Source: Plantago elongata
Taxonomy: Eukaryota > Streptophyta > Magnoliopsida > Lamiales > Plantaginaceae
NCBI GenBank assembly: GCA_036897095.1
Contig: JAYMSP010000045.1
Coordinates: forward strand, 1 to 64,000
Length of the DNA stretch: 64,000 nt
Direction of reading: 5' to 3'
The notes under the pieces were generated by a model. That model made no database searches and was not told the origin of the DNA. It saw only the letters and a list, made by a program, of their open reading frames with translations. A program made the position numbers and the translations under genes. Numbering within the stretch: the first letter of the stretch is position 1; each line of letters opens with the position of its first letter. Positions 1-12,600 of this stretch are shown piece after piece.

Positions 1-540
1 TTATGTCATCTCTTAGCCGCCTCCATCTTCCACGAAGCGAATCATGAGACCGGAATTTATCCATCCCGGTCATCATTCATGCCCTCTTGATATCCCCATA
101 CTTCTCCGCAGTAAGACGAAACAATTTGCAATACTTTTGATCCGTTCTAACAATAGCATTCTGACTAGCCTCCATGTAGGCTGAGATGAGCCCGATATTC
201 TCACTCTCGTTGTACGGGTTGTTCCGTGAGGTTTTGTGTTGGCTGCCGCTCCTCCGGTGCCTTTGGCTTTCCCACGCCTCCAGATCGGTTGTTTTTCCGG
301 CTGCGTCTCAAACACGACCACTACTTCCGGTGTTTGTGAAAACATTGGTGTTTGGGAGGATGGAGATTGGTAATTTTGAGTGTAGTGTTCTTGGAACAAA
401 AGCCGAACGGAACTCGTTTGGGGACTCGGATGGGGTGGGAAATCTGTGTTGTTGTAGTGAGCTTGCATGTACTTATTGTATTTGTGGGGTTTGTTTTATT
501 TCCACCACTGTAAATACTTAGCGTCAATCTTGCCGGAGAA
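1..540 (-). pseudogene. Fragment of Harbinger-type Myb/SANT-like transposon ORF
   Basis: Read on the minus strand, an N-terminal part with MQAHYNNTDFPPHPSPQT is followed by a basic segment RRGKAKGTGGAA and then, in another frame, GLISAYMEASQNAIVRTDQK and a segment ending in LRGRWRRL. This order (Gln/Pro/Asn-rich leader, RGKAKGTGGAA linker, trihelix-like domain ending near SLRxRWRR) is typical of the Myb-like accessory ORF of plant PIF/Harbinger transposons and the host proteins derived from it. The tryptophan-rich start of the DNA-binding helix is interrupted and the pieces are in different frames. The downstream part runs off the window start. The AT-rich sequence at 560-960 probably belongs to the same element. 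Family assignment is by recognition only; the piece is not expected to be functional. Confidence 0.5.
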
Positions 541-599
541 GAGAGTTTTTTGAGTTTAATTAAGAGAGAAAGAGGAGTTGGAGCTGGGATGAAGTAAAA

Positions 600-800
600 A
601 AAATCAAGATTGATCTCATTTTATAGATCTTGAAAAAATATATTCGTTGGTGTATTTATTTTTCGTATTTTTTGAGATATTAACGTTTTAAAATGAATAT
701 AATTTGAATTTAAAAAAAATTAAAAAAAAGAAATGACACGTGACACGCACGCCGCAGCGTGCCACGTCGCATCTACGGCGCGGCGCGCCCATGACGCCCC
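600..800. repeat. Harbinger-like non-coding arm with GC-rich hairpin
   Basis: An AT-rich arm containing a block close to CTCATTTTATAGATCTTGAA also occurs, diverged, at about 14380-14440. It is followed by a GC-rich core in which positions 738-748 and 757-767 form an imperfect inverted repeat (10 of 11 bases pair, 8-base loop) rich in CACG motifs. The arm is shared with the 14.4 kb copy but the core is not. Confidence 0.45.
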
Positions 801-2236
801 ATTCAATAAATTGAAAATCTGGACTTGTGTATTTTCATCCATGGCCAAAATTTAGGGGCGGAATTTACAATAAATTGGCGCCAAAACTACAATTAATTGA
901 AAATCTGGATTTGTTTGCAGTTTACCACAATCAATGAAATTAATCGAAAACCTAATCTTTTACAATTTTTGAATCAAACACCTGATTCAGAGTTCTATTC
1001 AATTGATACAACCAATCTGATTCAGAGCTATTCATCAATGGTGTCGTCCAATGGACAATGAAGTGCAGCTCCCGCTCTTAATAAGACACTTCCCCTACTA
1101 ATCAATAAGTCGGTTCGATTCAACTTTGCAGTTTAAAAAAAAGAAAAAATGGTGTCGTCTAAAGCCGTAAAGGTACGTCAATTAATCAAATTTCAAATGG
1201 ATTTGTGTTTTACTGGATAATATGAAGTGATTATTTTTGTGTTTAGTGCTGTTGGTATTTTGCTGAATATAGTAGAACAGGTTATACTGAGCTTTTCTGC
1301 ATGGATTATGATTCTGATGATTCTGTACTTACATTCCTAATGTAGATTTTTCTAGTCTATTCTGTTTCAAAAATCATATGTACCAAATGTAATATCAGTT
1401 TCAAATTTGTGTTTAATATTCTGCATCTTTTTTTTTTCCTACAGGTAATCTGTTTAGCCGAATAGATTGATTGTTCGTATGTTCATTTGCGCTATCAATT
1501 CCATCTAGGCTTCCCTTACATTTAGGCTAGTATTTGTATTCATCTTTTATATCAAAATCCTTGCTTTTTCGTAGGGATACCGATGAAAGACTGTTTCCTC
1601 TATACGAAATGAGAAGATATAGGGGCTGGATCTATGAGGTTTGAACATAAAAAATACAGTATGCTAGAACGAAATGCCTTGAAAGGTGATGCAGACTGTA
1701 ACTGGTGTCATCTTAAGTTTCCATAGTTAAATGGCTGTGTGTGTATAATATTTGAGTAGTAAATAAGAAACTCTTTAGGCTTGGCACCTATGAGTTCATG
1801 TTTAGCTTTCTACATTTTTGTGAAGAGAGTTTATAATCCATCACGGTTAAAATTTGAACTTCTAGTTTTGTTGGAATTCAGAAATAAGCAGCTGTTGCAA
1901 ATTGGAAGTTTGAAGTTGAAGATATAATCCATCACGTCCAAGTCTTGCATAGTGTACAAAGAAAGATGTTTGTGTTTTCTACATAAGAAAACTAAAGAAG
2001 AAGCTTTTTATCCTTTGCAGTTTGCACACATGAGTTGAACACCTATGAGTTTAACCTTCAAATTTTTGAGAAAAGATGCTTTCTTACAACACTTTTTGGA
2101 CTTGGATGAGAATGAGATGTTTATATTTTAGAGAAGATAATCTTCATCTATTTAATCAATTTACAATAATCTGCTGTGTTGCGTGCTTTGAAGTTTGAAG
2201 AAAAGAAAAGGGAAGGGATCAAATCAATCAAGAAGA

Positions 2237-4615
2237 ATGGTGAAGATCACATCTTTATTGGTGCTCAAATGCATCTCGGAAGGATCTGATCTGGTTATAC
2301 TCACAAATGCATCGGATCTAAGCAGCTTTGGATTCTTTCAGCGTCCTAGTGTCAAGGAGTTTATCGTGTTTCTTGGTTGAACTGTCGGTAAGCGTATTCC
2401 GCCTGGTCAGAGGCAATCCGGTTCAGCACGAAGGTCGAATCATATGCTTCCTTTCTGTCTCTTTCTTTCTCACTATCTGGAATTTCATGACTGTGGAGAT
2501 TAGAACAAGTTGCCAAATTGTATTAAGTGTGTAGAATTATGATTTCTCATTCTTTGCTTGCTAAACCTAAGCTTCTTGACTTTTTATTTATTTTGTCTTT
2601 TTGTTTGCATAGGTCAGTGTTTTGTTCAATTGTAGGATATCACCGTGATAAGAAGGAAAAAATTAAAAAAGAAGACACAAGGACACTGGTTGGATTATGA
2701 TCTGTTTTATAGAATTCATTCAAGCTATTTCTGAAATGATTAATTCATACTATGTAGTACTTGATTCGATGGGGTTAAACTTTTTTTACCCAATAGAAAA
2801 CCTCTTTCCGTTTACTCCGTTATTCTCATTAATTCTTTGTAGCAGATACAGAAAATTACAGTTTAAGAAAAAGTTTATGCATGCTTAAAAGAAGCTAAGA
2901 AGGCTGAAAACGGCTGTTTTAGAGAAGCACCTCCAGTTATATTCTCATGATCAATTTTTGAAATCAAATTTTATATAATCAGAATCATGCTTGTTGAATT
3001 TCTGGAGGACTGATGTTGTTGACTTGTTGTTGCAGTGTAAACATTCGTCTTCAGTGATTGCGAATTTGTAACTGTTATTGTGGTTGTTATGAAAATTCAG
3101 TTGAAATTTGTGATAAGTGAATTATATCATCTATTGCTGATATTAAGCAGTTTTTTTTTGTTTCCTGAGTATGTGAATGTCCCTGTAAGATTTGGCTTAT
3201 AGATTCTAACAAAAATTTATGTGTTCCTTATTTTGGAGAAAACAGAATACAAGGTTCACTCCTACAACTGTAATGGCTTATGCGCATTGGGTTTTATGGA
3301 TGATCACTACCCTGTTCGAAGTGCATTCTCTTTGCTCAACAAGGTATGCTGCTTTATTAATGCTTACCATAGTTAAAAGATTTCCTGTTGACCGACACTA
3401 GCTTCAGAATTTGTGATGAATTTTCATGTCTTGGACGTATATATAAAGAACTTTGGTGATTCATGGCAAGCCGCTCAAGCTGATAGTGTACAGCAATGGC
3501 CCTATCTCAATGAGTCACTAACCAAATTTGAGGTAGTTAGAATTTTCTGCTCTTGTTATTTTTATAGCTGGATGCATGAACTATTACTTCTGTGTTCTAT
3601 ATTATAGGACCCTGCAGAGGCTGACAAGCTGTTGAAAATTCAGAGGGAACTCGATGAAACTAAAATTATCCTTGTGAGTACTCTGCGCCACCTTCATCAT
3701 ATCTAACCACACTGCTAGTTTAGTCGTTCCATCATATCCAACTAATCTTGATTATTACTCTTGCTGACATTCAATTGTTCATTGACTCACAGTCTGTCAA
3801 ATTCTGCTGCTACAGATTAGTTGTTTATGTTGGTTGTGAATTAGACACGTATCAGCCTGTAGCAACTTAGCAATCACTTGGTCCTTGAATTATTTGGAAT
3901 GTTGGTTTTTATAATGAACTGGCATTTAAATTAACCTTTCATAGTAAGAGTGTACTGTAGATTAGCAATCATGGGCATTCACATTTTTCCTGTTTTTAAT
4001 AAAATATATCTAATCTAAGGAGCAGGAGTTAGCTTATCATGTTTCAATGATGAAAGGAGTGGAAAAAATTCTGAAGTTTTTAACTGTTGAATGATGTACA
4101 TGGTTGGATAAACTAGTCCAATGGTTTGTTTATGTTGTTTGCTGAATGCCTTTGGACAAATTCAGCTTATCGTAAGATAATTATCTTGATTGCTGGAATG
4201 ACACAACTTTGCCCTTTTCTATCAGCACAAGACAATTGACAGTGTCTTAGAACGAGGAAGGAAGCTAGATAGTTTAGTGGAGAAGAGTTCAGATCTCAGG
4301 TTAGCTTTACCAATTCAACTTTCTCTTTCAGATTATTCCCAGCTCATGCAATAATTAGTATTTTGATTTTCTGTCATGAATGAGGTCAAGTCCTATTCTA
4401 TTTCGTATGATTGACATATTGTACCCAGCAAATATCTATATCTTCGTAGTTCCTGCTTATGTTTCCAATTTCTTATATTGTCCATGTAGTAGAAAACTAG
4501 AAATGCAGCAATCTGTACCTGTTTTAACATTCCACTTGTTGGTGAGTGATATGTTTGGCAACAGATGTTTTACAAACAGGCGAAGAAAACAAATTCCTGC
4601 TGCACCATCTTGTAA
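2237..4615 (+). pseudogene. Unprocessed pseudogene of R-SNARE YKT6 (YKT61-like)
   Basis: Six exon-like blocks match the plant YKT61 SNARE in order: 2237-2435 (MVKITSLLVLKC, GKRIPPGQRQ), 3246-3343 (EYKVHSYN...DDHYPVRSAFSLLNK), 3428-3532 (WPYLNESLTKF), 3608-3673 (DPAEADKLLKIQRELDETK), 4226-4299 (HKTIDSVLERG...KSSDLS) and 4565-4615 (MFYKQAKKTNSCCTIL, stop). Intact YKT6 has a longin domain, an R-SNARE motif and a C-terminal Cys pair that is lipidated, and it acts in Golgi, vacuole and plasma-membrane fusion. Here the longin exon has an in-frame TGA at 2378 where Arg is expected, an extra G near 2428, an AT instead of AG just before the 3428 block, and a short out-of-frame join before the last block. 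Introns are retained, so it arose by DNA duplication and not by retrocopying. A short truncated product of 47 residues is possible but unlikely to work. Confidence 0.85.
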
Positions 4616-5935
4616 ATGTAAAGGATGCAATCCTAGTTACCCCTTGTTGGAAAATTCTTACATAGACAGGTGTATAGATGGGTGTATGAGTAAGTTGTAG
4701 ACCTTGTGAATGAGAATGAATCAAATAACTTGAAATAATAAATTTCAATTTTTATGTAATGTTGTTTATTGTGGTCCACGAGGTCTATATATAACTTACT
4801 CATAGATCTGGTTTATGAAATAATTTGATAAATGACTATTGCACCTTTAAAAGTAATTTTGTTGATGTATTTTAGCGTAGATAAATTTATAAGTATGTAG
4901 AATCAAATGACATCCTCACATCCTTTAGATTGGATTGGTATCTACGCACTAACATATAGTAAAATGCAAACTCAATTAATGATCATAGTATTACTATTGA
5001 AAGTGATGTGCACCTTTACTTCTTTTTGCATACTATATTGTATTTTTATGATTAGTTTCTTTCAATCTCTTGCAAATGTCAACTTGGAAGGTGAGATTTT
5101 AGTGATTACGTCTAATGATTTAGAGACAGAACTGAACCTTGATGGTTTCAGCCACATTGCTAGACCAAAAAGATAGAACAGCAACATCCATTATGAATTC
5201 TGACTTGGACACATTTCAATTCGACAAATTTTTTAAGGCGGATTCAAGCAAAGTAACAGACAGCTAACTGCTAACTGGTGGATCATATTCATTAAAATTC
5301 TTGTATGGACATCTTCTGCTAATGAATACAAAGTTGTTTTTACAAAATAAAAAACTCGGTGGTCTTCCGAGTATGCATACAAGTTAATAAGTTATGGGAA
5401 AAAAAAAAAAGGAGATCGAGGAAAACTGGAAAAGGAAAATGAAAACGAAATAATGGGAGAATCTAAGTATATATGTTAAGGGTGGTGGCCTTGAAATGAA
5501 GACAATCATGGTTTAGTTGGTTTGCGCACTATGTGAAAGTCACTGGTGGCTGGTGCAAAAGAAGCCATGAGATGAAGAAGAAGCTACTACAGTAATGTCG
5601 AGCATCCAGTTCTGGCCTAGCTATGTCTTACAAAGTGGAGCAGAGGGGGCAAAATTAAAGAGATTGCGATACTTGTGTGATGTTCGATCCGTTCAACTCA
5701 GTCAACTGGTCAATTACTATGACTGCCTTTACTAATTATTCGTGCCTAATCTCTAATGACTACTAAATTACTAGTTTTAATCCTTTATTAAGTTTATGTG
5801 GACCTGATTTAATTAACAAAACCAATTGATAAATTAGATGGTAATTATATATCTAATTAGCTAGTATTGGTAACATATCAATCTAATTCGACCAGATTAT
5901 TGAATAAAAGAAAAGTTTAGAAACAATATTTCACT
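4616..5935. other. Spacer downstream of the YKT6 pseudogene
   Basis: This is AT-rich sequence without a supportable gene. It holds an A-run at about 5400-5410 and short ORFs without recognisable similarity. It probably contains the decayed 3' flank of the pseudogene. Confidence 0.5.
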
Positions 5936-6641
5936 TATGACTGAGCATAAATGGATCGGATTTGAATTTTACACGGGCCTGATCCTGACCTGATCCGAGC
6001 CCGGACCAGATGTCGGGTCAGTATATTGTAGAAATTCGGGTTCCGCGCCGAACCAGGTCAAACTCGGAAATTTCCCAACCCGGTAAGTTATAAAAAAGAA
6101 ATTACCCTAGGCCCAATATATATTACTGTGTGAGTTTACAGACTTCTGTTTATGTTATGAGTTATGACTTTCTGTTTTCTTGTGTTCCAACTCATCTCTG
6201 TCTTCTTCCATCCTTCACCACAATTCTGTTTCACCGGCTGCTGCTGCCACTCCTTCACCACAGTTCCATCCTTTGTAGTTTAGATTGAAATTTGGAATGC
6301 TATTTTTTTGTTAGCCTTTAGATTTGAAAGTGGGCTACACTCTTTTTTATGGGAATTTATTATTTTATTAGTATTATGTTTATGTCATGATACATGTAGT
6401 ATACTAGTATTGTTGTGATGTTGTGTAAGTGTGTTGTGCTGTGCGTATACTGTATAATTTGCATAGGTTTTTTTTTCTCCTCTTTCTATTTTCAAGTCGA
6501 AACGGGTCTGGTCCGAACAGACCCAGTAAAACCGGGCTCCGGGCCGGGCCAACACTCGTACGGATCGGGCTCCGGACCAATAAAGGGTGATCCTTCATTG
6601 GCCGGTCCAATCTGGCCGGGTCCGGCCCGTGCTCAGTCCTA
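5936..6641. mobile_element. hAT-like non-autonomous element
   Basis: The ends are TATGACTGAGCA (5936-5947) and, reverse-complemented, TAGGACTGAGCA (6630-6641). Inside both ends lie GGTCCGGGCC-type runs, as in many plant hAT elements. The 8-base flanks are ATTTCACT and ATCCCACC, which agree at five positions and differ at three, all C/T. No transposase is left in the 706 bp. A CT-rich stretch at 6180-6260 looks like the leader of a lost internal gene. Confidence 0.55.
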
Positions 6642-8239
6642 ATCCCACCCGTAACCTACTCCTGCCTCAAAATATTAGCTACGACAAATACTGACTTAGA
6701 AATTAAAATCACTTACCTGATCGATCTCAACTTCTAAATCACAATTGAAAGCCCATCAATGTTGAGGCTTTCAATAATTAGAACGGCCAAACTCACTAAC
6801 AAATTGAGGGGACCAATAATTCACCCGATCAAGGGCTCAGATTGGGCCCTTTTCATCAATCTTACTTAGGTTAATCCAACGACTAGAATTTGATCTTTAA
6901 ACATGAGTGTCCAGGCTAATAAGGAAGATATTTGATACATATCTATATCGATTGTTGGTTCAAATGGTAAGAGAATTGAGTTCACCTCGTCAAGATTTGA
7001 TACTTGAGCCCTATGAATATACCAAACGAGAATTGAGAAAGAATTTATATAAAAAATCATATGTTACATCTATGATTTTGGTCCTTGAAACGTGTGTTAG
7101 ATAGTATATTTACAATATAGTATATATGTCAAATACATGTACATGCCACACAAACTAGAGAACATGCCCTGTCAACATGTCTAGTACATGATTATACAAA
7201 ATCGTTCTAAGTTTAAGCTTAACTTAATGGATCTTAATGGCCAATGTAGTGGTTGTAAATTACTAGTTCCATCAGTTTTACATGTTAACATATATAGATT
7301 AGTACAAAACTAATAAAAATACAGTGATTAATCAAACACCATTAATTGTTATATAGTTACTATGATGTCATAATTCTACACATTAATAAAATAAATTAAA
7401 ATAATAACAATGATGAAATCAACTATCATATATATTATATTATATTTTTCAAAATAAAAAATATATGTAGTTTATTAAATTTAATATTTATATTTATCTC
7501 ATGTAAGATTGGAGAAAAGTAAAATGAATAATGCACAAAATATTAGGAGAGACGTATATTAATGAGAAACCTAAGAGACGAATTGATTCTTGATTATATG
7601 TATAATGTTTTAAGCAATATTAATAATGTTTATGAACATTTTCTATCATTTTATTTATGTATTTGTATATCACCAATTTTCTTAGTAAATTCTTTAATGT
7701 TTTTTTTGTTATAATTATAATGTTCGTCGGTTTATTTTAGTCTTTTTATCCGTCTCTCAAAAGACTCGTTCATCTAAGTAGTGGGAGTTCCCTATGTATA
7801 GCGACTAGTGATCGTTAGTAGGGATGATGTACAATGTGTCTACATTTTACATGTTTGGGATCTATGTTCGAAGTGGTAGGTCAGTTAGTAGTTTCTGATC
7901 TATGTGCAATATTCACCCATCTTGCTCCCCAGGCTTCATGCCCGGGCAATCTGTACGTACTCTTCGGTAGTAGTAATATATATGCTATTTACCAAAGGAA
8001 AAGAAAACAAAGCTAGTTGATAGTGTATAAAATCGGCTAAGACAAAGTTCGCGGATCTATCAAGGGGTAGTGCTTCTTAGTTCTTTGAGTAAGTTCTTTT
8101 ATGTGAGTAGTAAGTCTTGGATCGTAAGATTACAATATTAATATCTTCTCTTCTGAAATTCCGAGTCGAGGCAAGGTCCGAGGTGATGATATGTCCGAGG
8201 AAGTGAATGGTCCGAGGAGAGAGTGTTTCGAAGAGCCAA
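6642..8239. other. AT-rich spacer
   Basis: No gene is visible. The stretch at about 6955-7025 (TTCAAATGGTAAGAGAATTG ... GATACTTGAGCCC) faintly resembles a tRNA-derived SINE head. The rest is low-complexity AT-rich DNA. Confidence 0.45.
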
Positions 8240-8760
8240 CACCTTGAATCCTGCAGTACAGAAAAGGAGAAGGGATTAGATCCTTTTGGGCCGGTTTGCC
8301 TGAGACAAACCGAGCTCGGACTTTACGTGTTTAGAGACTGAAGAGCTCGGGCTTGATCCTCCAAAGTCTAGAGAGTAATATTCTTAGTGGTAGGTGCTTT
8401 TATGAGGTATAAATGCTCTGTATTTATAGGGTAATCCACCGGAGATTTGGCTCTGACAGTTCGGAGTTGTGTTGGTTTAGCAGTACGGACACACTGGTGC
8501 TGGAACTAAGAGGCACGTCACAAGCACGGATTCAAGTACAGTTGCCAGAGACTGATGTCATAAAGTACGTCTTCGGGTCGGAACAACGTCGGGTCTGACT
8601 AAGATTAACTAAGACGGCTATAGTTCTTAGTCTAAGGGGTTGAGTTTTGTTGCTTCGGACCTTTTACATTTGGTCGGAACTCCATTCTTCAGATCGGAAC
8701 TTCTTTGTACATACGCTAGTTTGAAAGATTGTTTTAATACATCTTGAATTGCTTAAAGCG
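8240..8760 (-). mobile_element. LTR-retrotransposon fossil, probable solo LTR (minus orientation)
   Basis: On the minus strand there is a TATA-like CCCTATAAATAC (RC of about 8415-8435). About 100-130 bases downstream comes a leader containing the inverted repeat CGGTTTG...CAAACCG (about 8291-8313), then a CTGCAGG junction. The same order of TATA box, leader hairpin and CTGCAGG recurs at 42.1-42.7 kb in the same orientation. The layout fits U3-R-U5 of a Ty3/gypsy-like LTR. It is broken and old, the exact ends are uncertain, and no protein-coding part remains nearby. Confidence 0.4.
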
Positions 8761-9673
8761 GGGGCGAACTTAATAATACATATCACTAGTTCAAATAAAA
8801 ACTTTGGTGGTTTTGCCATTCACATAGCTAGCCTATTCACCCTAGTTTATTATTATAGTGACTCTAAACTTTTAAAAAATGACCGGAACCTTTTTTATGA
8901 AAAAATAGCAGTTAAAACGGTTTAACTTAACGGGTTGATTCGATCATATGGATTTTATGTTAAAGTGAAGCTTATATTATAAGAAAATATTCCACAAGAC
9001 CGATGAGTTATTCTACAAGCAACGGTGTTGGGACTCTGATATTTCTGGAGATGGCCAAATCCAATAATCACAAAGCCTGTCGGACCGATGGGACATCAAG
9101 TCAAAATTCGTTACAAACAATATACTAATTTTTGTTTAATTTATATAAATTTATGAATATAATAAACGCTAACTAACATTTAAAATTATGAATATTAGCA
9201 TATGGTACAAATACTGATCCAATCATGTGCCTAAACAAACACTTTTTTTTAATGAAAACAATAGCAAAAAGTAATATTTGATTACATTAATAAAGAATAT
9301 TCTTTATTTAATTATTTGAATACATATAAAATTTCATCACACTCTAGTTCATACACTTGTGAAGTAGCAATGAAATGAAGTATAAGTACTAGTTAATGAG
9401 AAAGTGAATATATAGTACAAGAAAAAGTGTATGGTTCAATACTATAATAATAATTAAACTAATTGCAATTTAAAATAATATATTCTCTTAAAACATTTAA
9501 AATTTATTGTCAGTTATTATAAATAAAATATAATTTATAATGAACGTGCACCTCAATGTATATTTCAAGTGCACCTCAATGTATATTTTAAAGTGCGGTA
9601 TATAATAACTATCTTAAACTGTGACGTATAGGGTGTCGTGTCTAATAAATGTGCACTACCCAAAGTCACCTAG
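8761..9673. other. Upstream region of the sulfate transporter gene
   Basis: AT-rich spacer with no ORF. A short direct repeat (GTGCACCTCAATGTATATTT) occurs twice at about 9545-9590. I see no convincing regulatory box beyond an ATTTATAG at about 9690, which lies just inside the longest coding frame. Confidence 0.5.
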
Positions 9674-12600
9674 ATGCATATGGAACATGTATTTATAGTG
9701 AAGGCTCAGAATCCAGTTCACCTCAGAGTTCCCCCAAACACTTCAATAGCCATGGGTAGCTTCCCTGCTAATAACTTCACAATGGAGCTCCAGCAGATGG
9801 ACGTAGATGGCTCGGTGGGCCGGGCTGAGAGGTCGAAGTGGCTTCTCACCTCCCCCGACCCGCCTGCTCCGTGGCAAGAATTCTTGAGCTCCATCAAGGA
9901 GTCTGTTTTGCCTAGAGCCGACAGGAACAAGCAACCTGGTCCGAACCGGTTCTTCCTTGTCTTACAAGGCCTGTTCCCTATCCTTAAATGGGCTAAAAAT
10001 TACAAAGCTACCAAGTTCAAGAAGGATGTGATGGCTGGTCTAACTCTTGCTAGCCTTTGCATCCCTCAGAGTATTGGTTATGCTAATCTGGCTAAACTTG
10101 ATCCTCAATATGGACTATGTAAGTGATATACTATTACATGATCAGTTTTAACATGCCATGCCATTTTATATATGTTATGTAACTAACTTAAACACTGTGT
10201 ATAGACACAAGTGTTGTGCCACCTCTGATTTATGCCCTGATGGGAAGCTCTAGAGAAATCGCTATAGGTCCCGTGGCTGTTGTTTCGTTACTCCTCTCAG
10301 CTATGATTTCGAAAGTGGTAGACCCCATGGTTGATCCAGCTGAGTACCTGAGGATTGTTTTTACTGTCACGTTCTTCACCGGTACTTTCCAGGTGCTGTT
10401 TGGACTTTTCAGGTTCGTGTGACTAACAATTTAAAAGTTTCATTCCGTGACATTAAGTTACGACTGTGTTGAGTGTTGACTTAACATTGACTGCTCGACT
10501 TCGTACCAAAATCGTGCAGGTTAGGTTTTTTGATTGATTTTCTGTCGCACGCTGCGATTGTTGGATTCATGGGAGGTGCAGCAATTGTAATTGGACTGCA
10601 ACAGCTCAAGGGTTTATTAGGAATCAGTCATTTCACTACCAAAACTGATATCGTCTCTGTGTTTGGCTCAGTTGTTAAAGCCCTCCAACAGCAAGTAAGT
10701 CTACGTGCACAGTTTTCTAATTATTTACGTAATAACTGAAAACCATGTAAATCAGGTAATTAAATAATAAATCGCAGTACTACCCAACCAAATTAATCCC
10801 ACTTTATATATATATATAACCAATTAAGCCTCCCTTGCGGGTTACCACTTACTAGTACTACGAATTACTATTATCAAATTAAAATAGTTTCTTAGTAAAT
10901 TATGTAGCGAAATGTTTAATATGTTCACTTATGTGATGTGACAGTGGTATCCATTGAACTTCGTTCTTGGGTGTTCTTTCCTGATCTTCATCCTAGCTAC
11001 TCGATTCATTGTAAGTAGAGAATTATTTACTTTTCGAAATCTTTAATTTATTTACGCGTAAAAGTCGTAAAAATGAAATTGTGTAATTCAATAATTATAG
11101 GGTAGAAGGAACAAGAAATTTTTCTGGCTACCAGCAATGGCACCATTGTTCTCGGTGATTTTATCGACTGCTATAGTGTATTGGACAAAAGCAGACAAAC
11201 ATGGGGTGAAAATTGTGAAGCATTTCAAAGGAGGGTTAAATCCGATTTCGATTGACCAGTTAAATATTGGAGGCCCACATCTTGGAGAAGCAGTAAAAAT
11301 TGGATTGATATGTTCGATCATAGCTCTCACGGTCAGTAACTATCTTTTTACCAGGAACTTTTTGAGTTAATGTTTGATAGAGTCTAATGATTGTGAGTTA
11401 CAGGAAGCTATTGCTGTTGGGAGATCTTTCGCTACTATAAAAGGGTACCATTTGGATGGTAACAAGGAAATGGTAGCCATGGGATTTATGAACGTTATTG
11501 GATCTTTCACTTCTTGCTACACGGCAACTGGTGAGATAATAGTATTTCGTTAAATTTATCATTATTTATTACGTTTATTTTATATAGAGCCTTTCGAGTT
11601 CCACCCGATACTGTTTTGTTTTACGAAAATCAAGTTTGAAAAGTCAAGATAACGTATTTAAATCAGTTAGAAGTATGATTTAGTGTACAGTCATGCCAAA
11701 TACGACTTGTGGCTCTGAATAATCTTAATCCTAATTCCTAAGTACTTATCCAACTTTGTTAATTTTATGGTGTTATATACGTACTCACTATTAAGCATGA
11801 GATTCGACCAAGTAAGCAATAATTGACATGGATATCTTATAATAAATTCACCAATAATACATTAGTTTATGTTTATGAAATGAGAATGACATAGTTATAC
11901 ATTAGTTTATGTTTCTTCAATATTGTAACATGGGATGTTCTTGAAATGGTGAGAAAATTCTAAGATTTTGGAATCTTTTGGCCCCTTGATCACTTGATTA
12001 TTGGCAAATTGTTGCCCCTAAGTAATTGCTATCAACGATAGAATTAGAAATGTCTAAGGATGATTGGTATAGAATTTGAATGGGTATTTGGATGAATTTT
12101 GGTAAAATTGTATTTGGAATGGAATTGAAATGAAATTATTTGAAATATATTTTAGGCCAAATCAATCTTCATCAGCTAAATGAGACGATTTAAATGTTAT
12201 GACAAGTCCCTAGGTGAGGTACCTAACCCTATGAAAAACAAAATGAAGAAAGAAACAAGACTTTGTCATTTACAATTCAGACTATCGTCAACTCTCATAT
12301 GCATCAAAGTTTAAAAACATTCTTTTGCAGGTTCATTTTCAAGAACCGCAGTGAATTTCAGTGCAGGATGTGAAACAGTAGTATCAAACATAGTCATGGC
12401 TATTACCGTGCTGATATGTTTGTTATTATTCACAAAATTGTTGTACTATACCCCGCTAGCAATCTTGGCCTCGATTATCTTATCCGCATTGCCCGGACTT
12501 ATCGATCTAAATGAGGCATACAACATTTGGAAGGTCGACAAGTTGGACTTCCTTGTTTGCCTTGGTGCCTTTTTGGGTGTCTTGTTTGGTTCGGTCGAAA

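Noticed and set aside
186-521. Plus-strand 111-codon frame
   Set aside because: It is the antisense shadow of the Harbinger-like ORF fragment and has no coding features.
1149-1172. ATG followed by a short open stretch and a GT donor (GTGTCGTCTAAAGCCGTAAAG)
   Set aside because: It could be a first exon, but no matching downstream exon or family was recognised and YKT6 starts at 2237.
6955-7025. tRNA gene
   Set aside because: Only a weak A-box and B-box spacing is present, with no acceptor stem that pairs.
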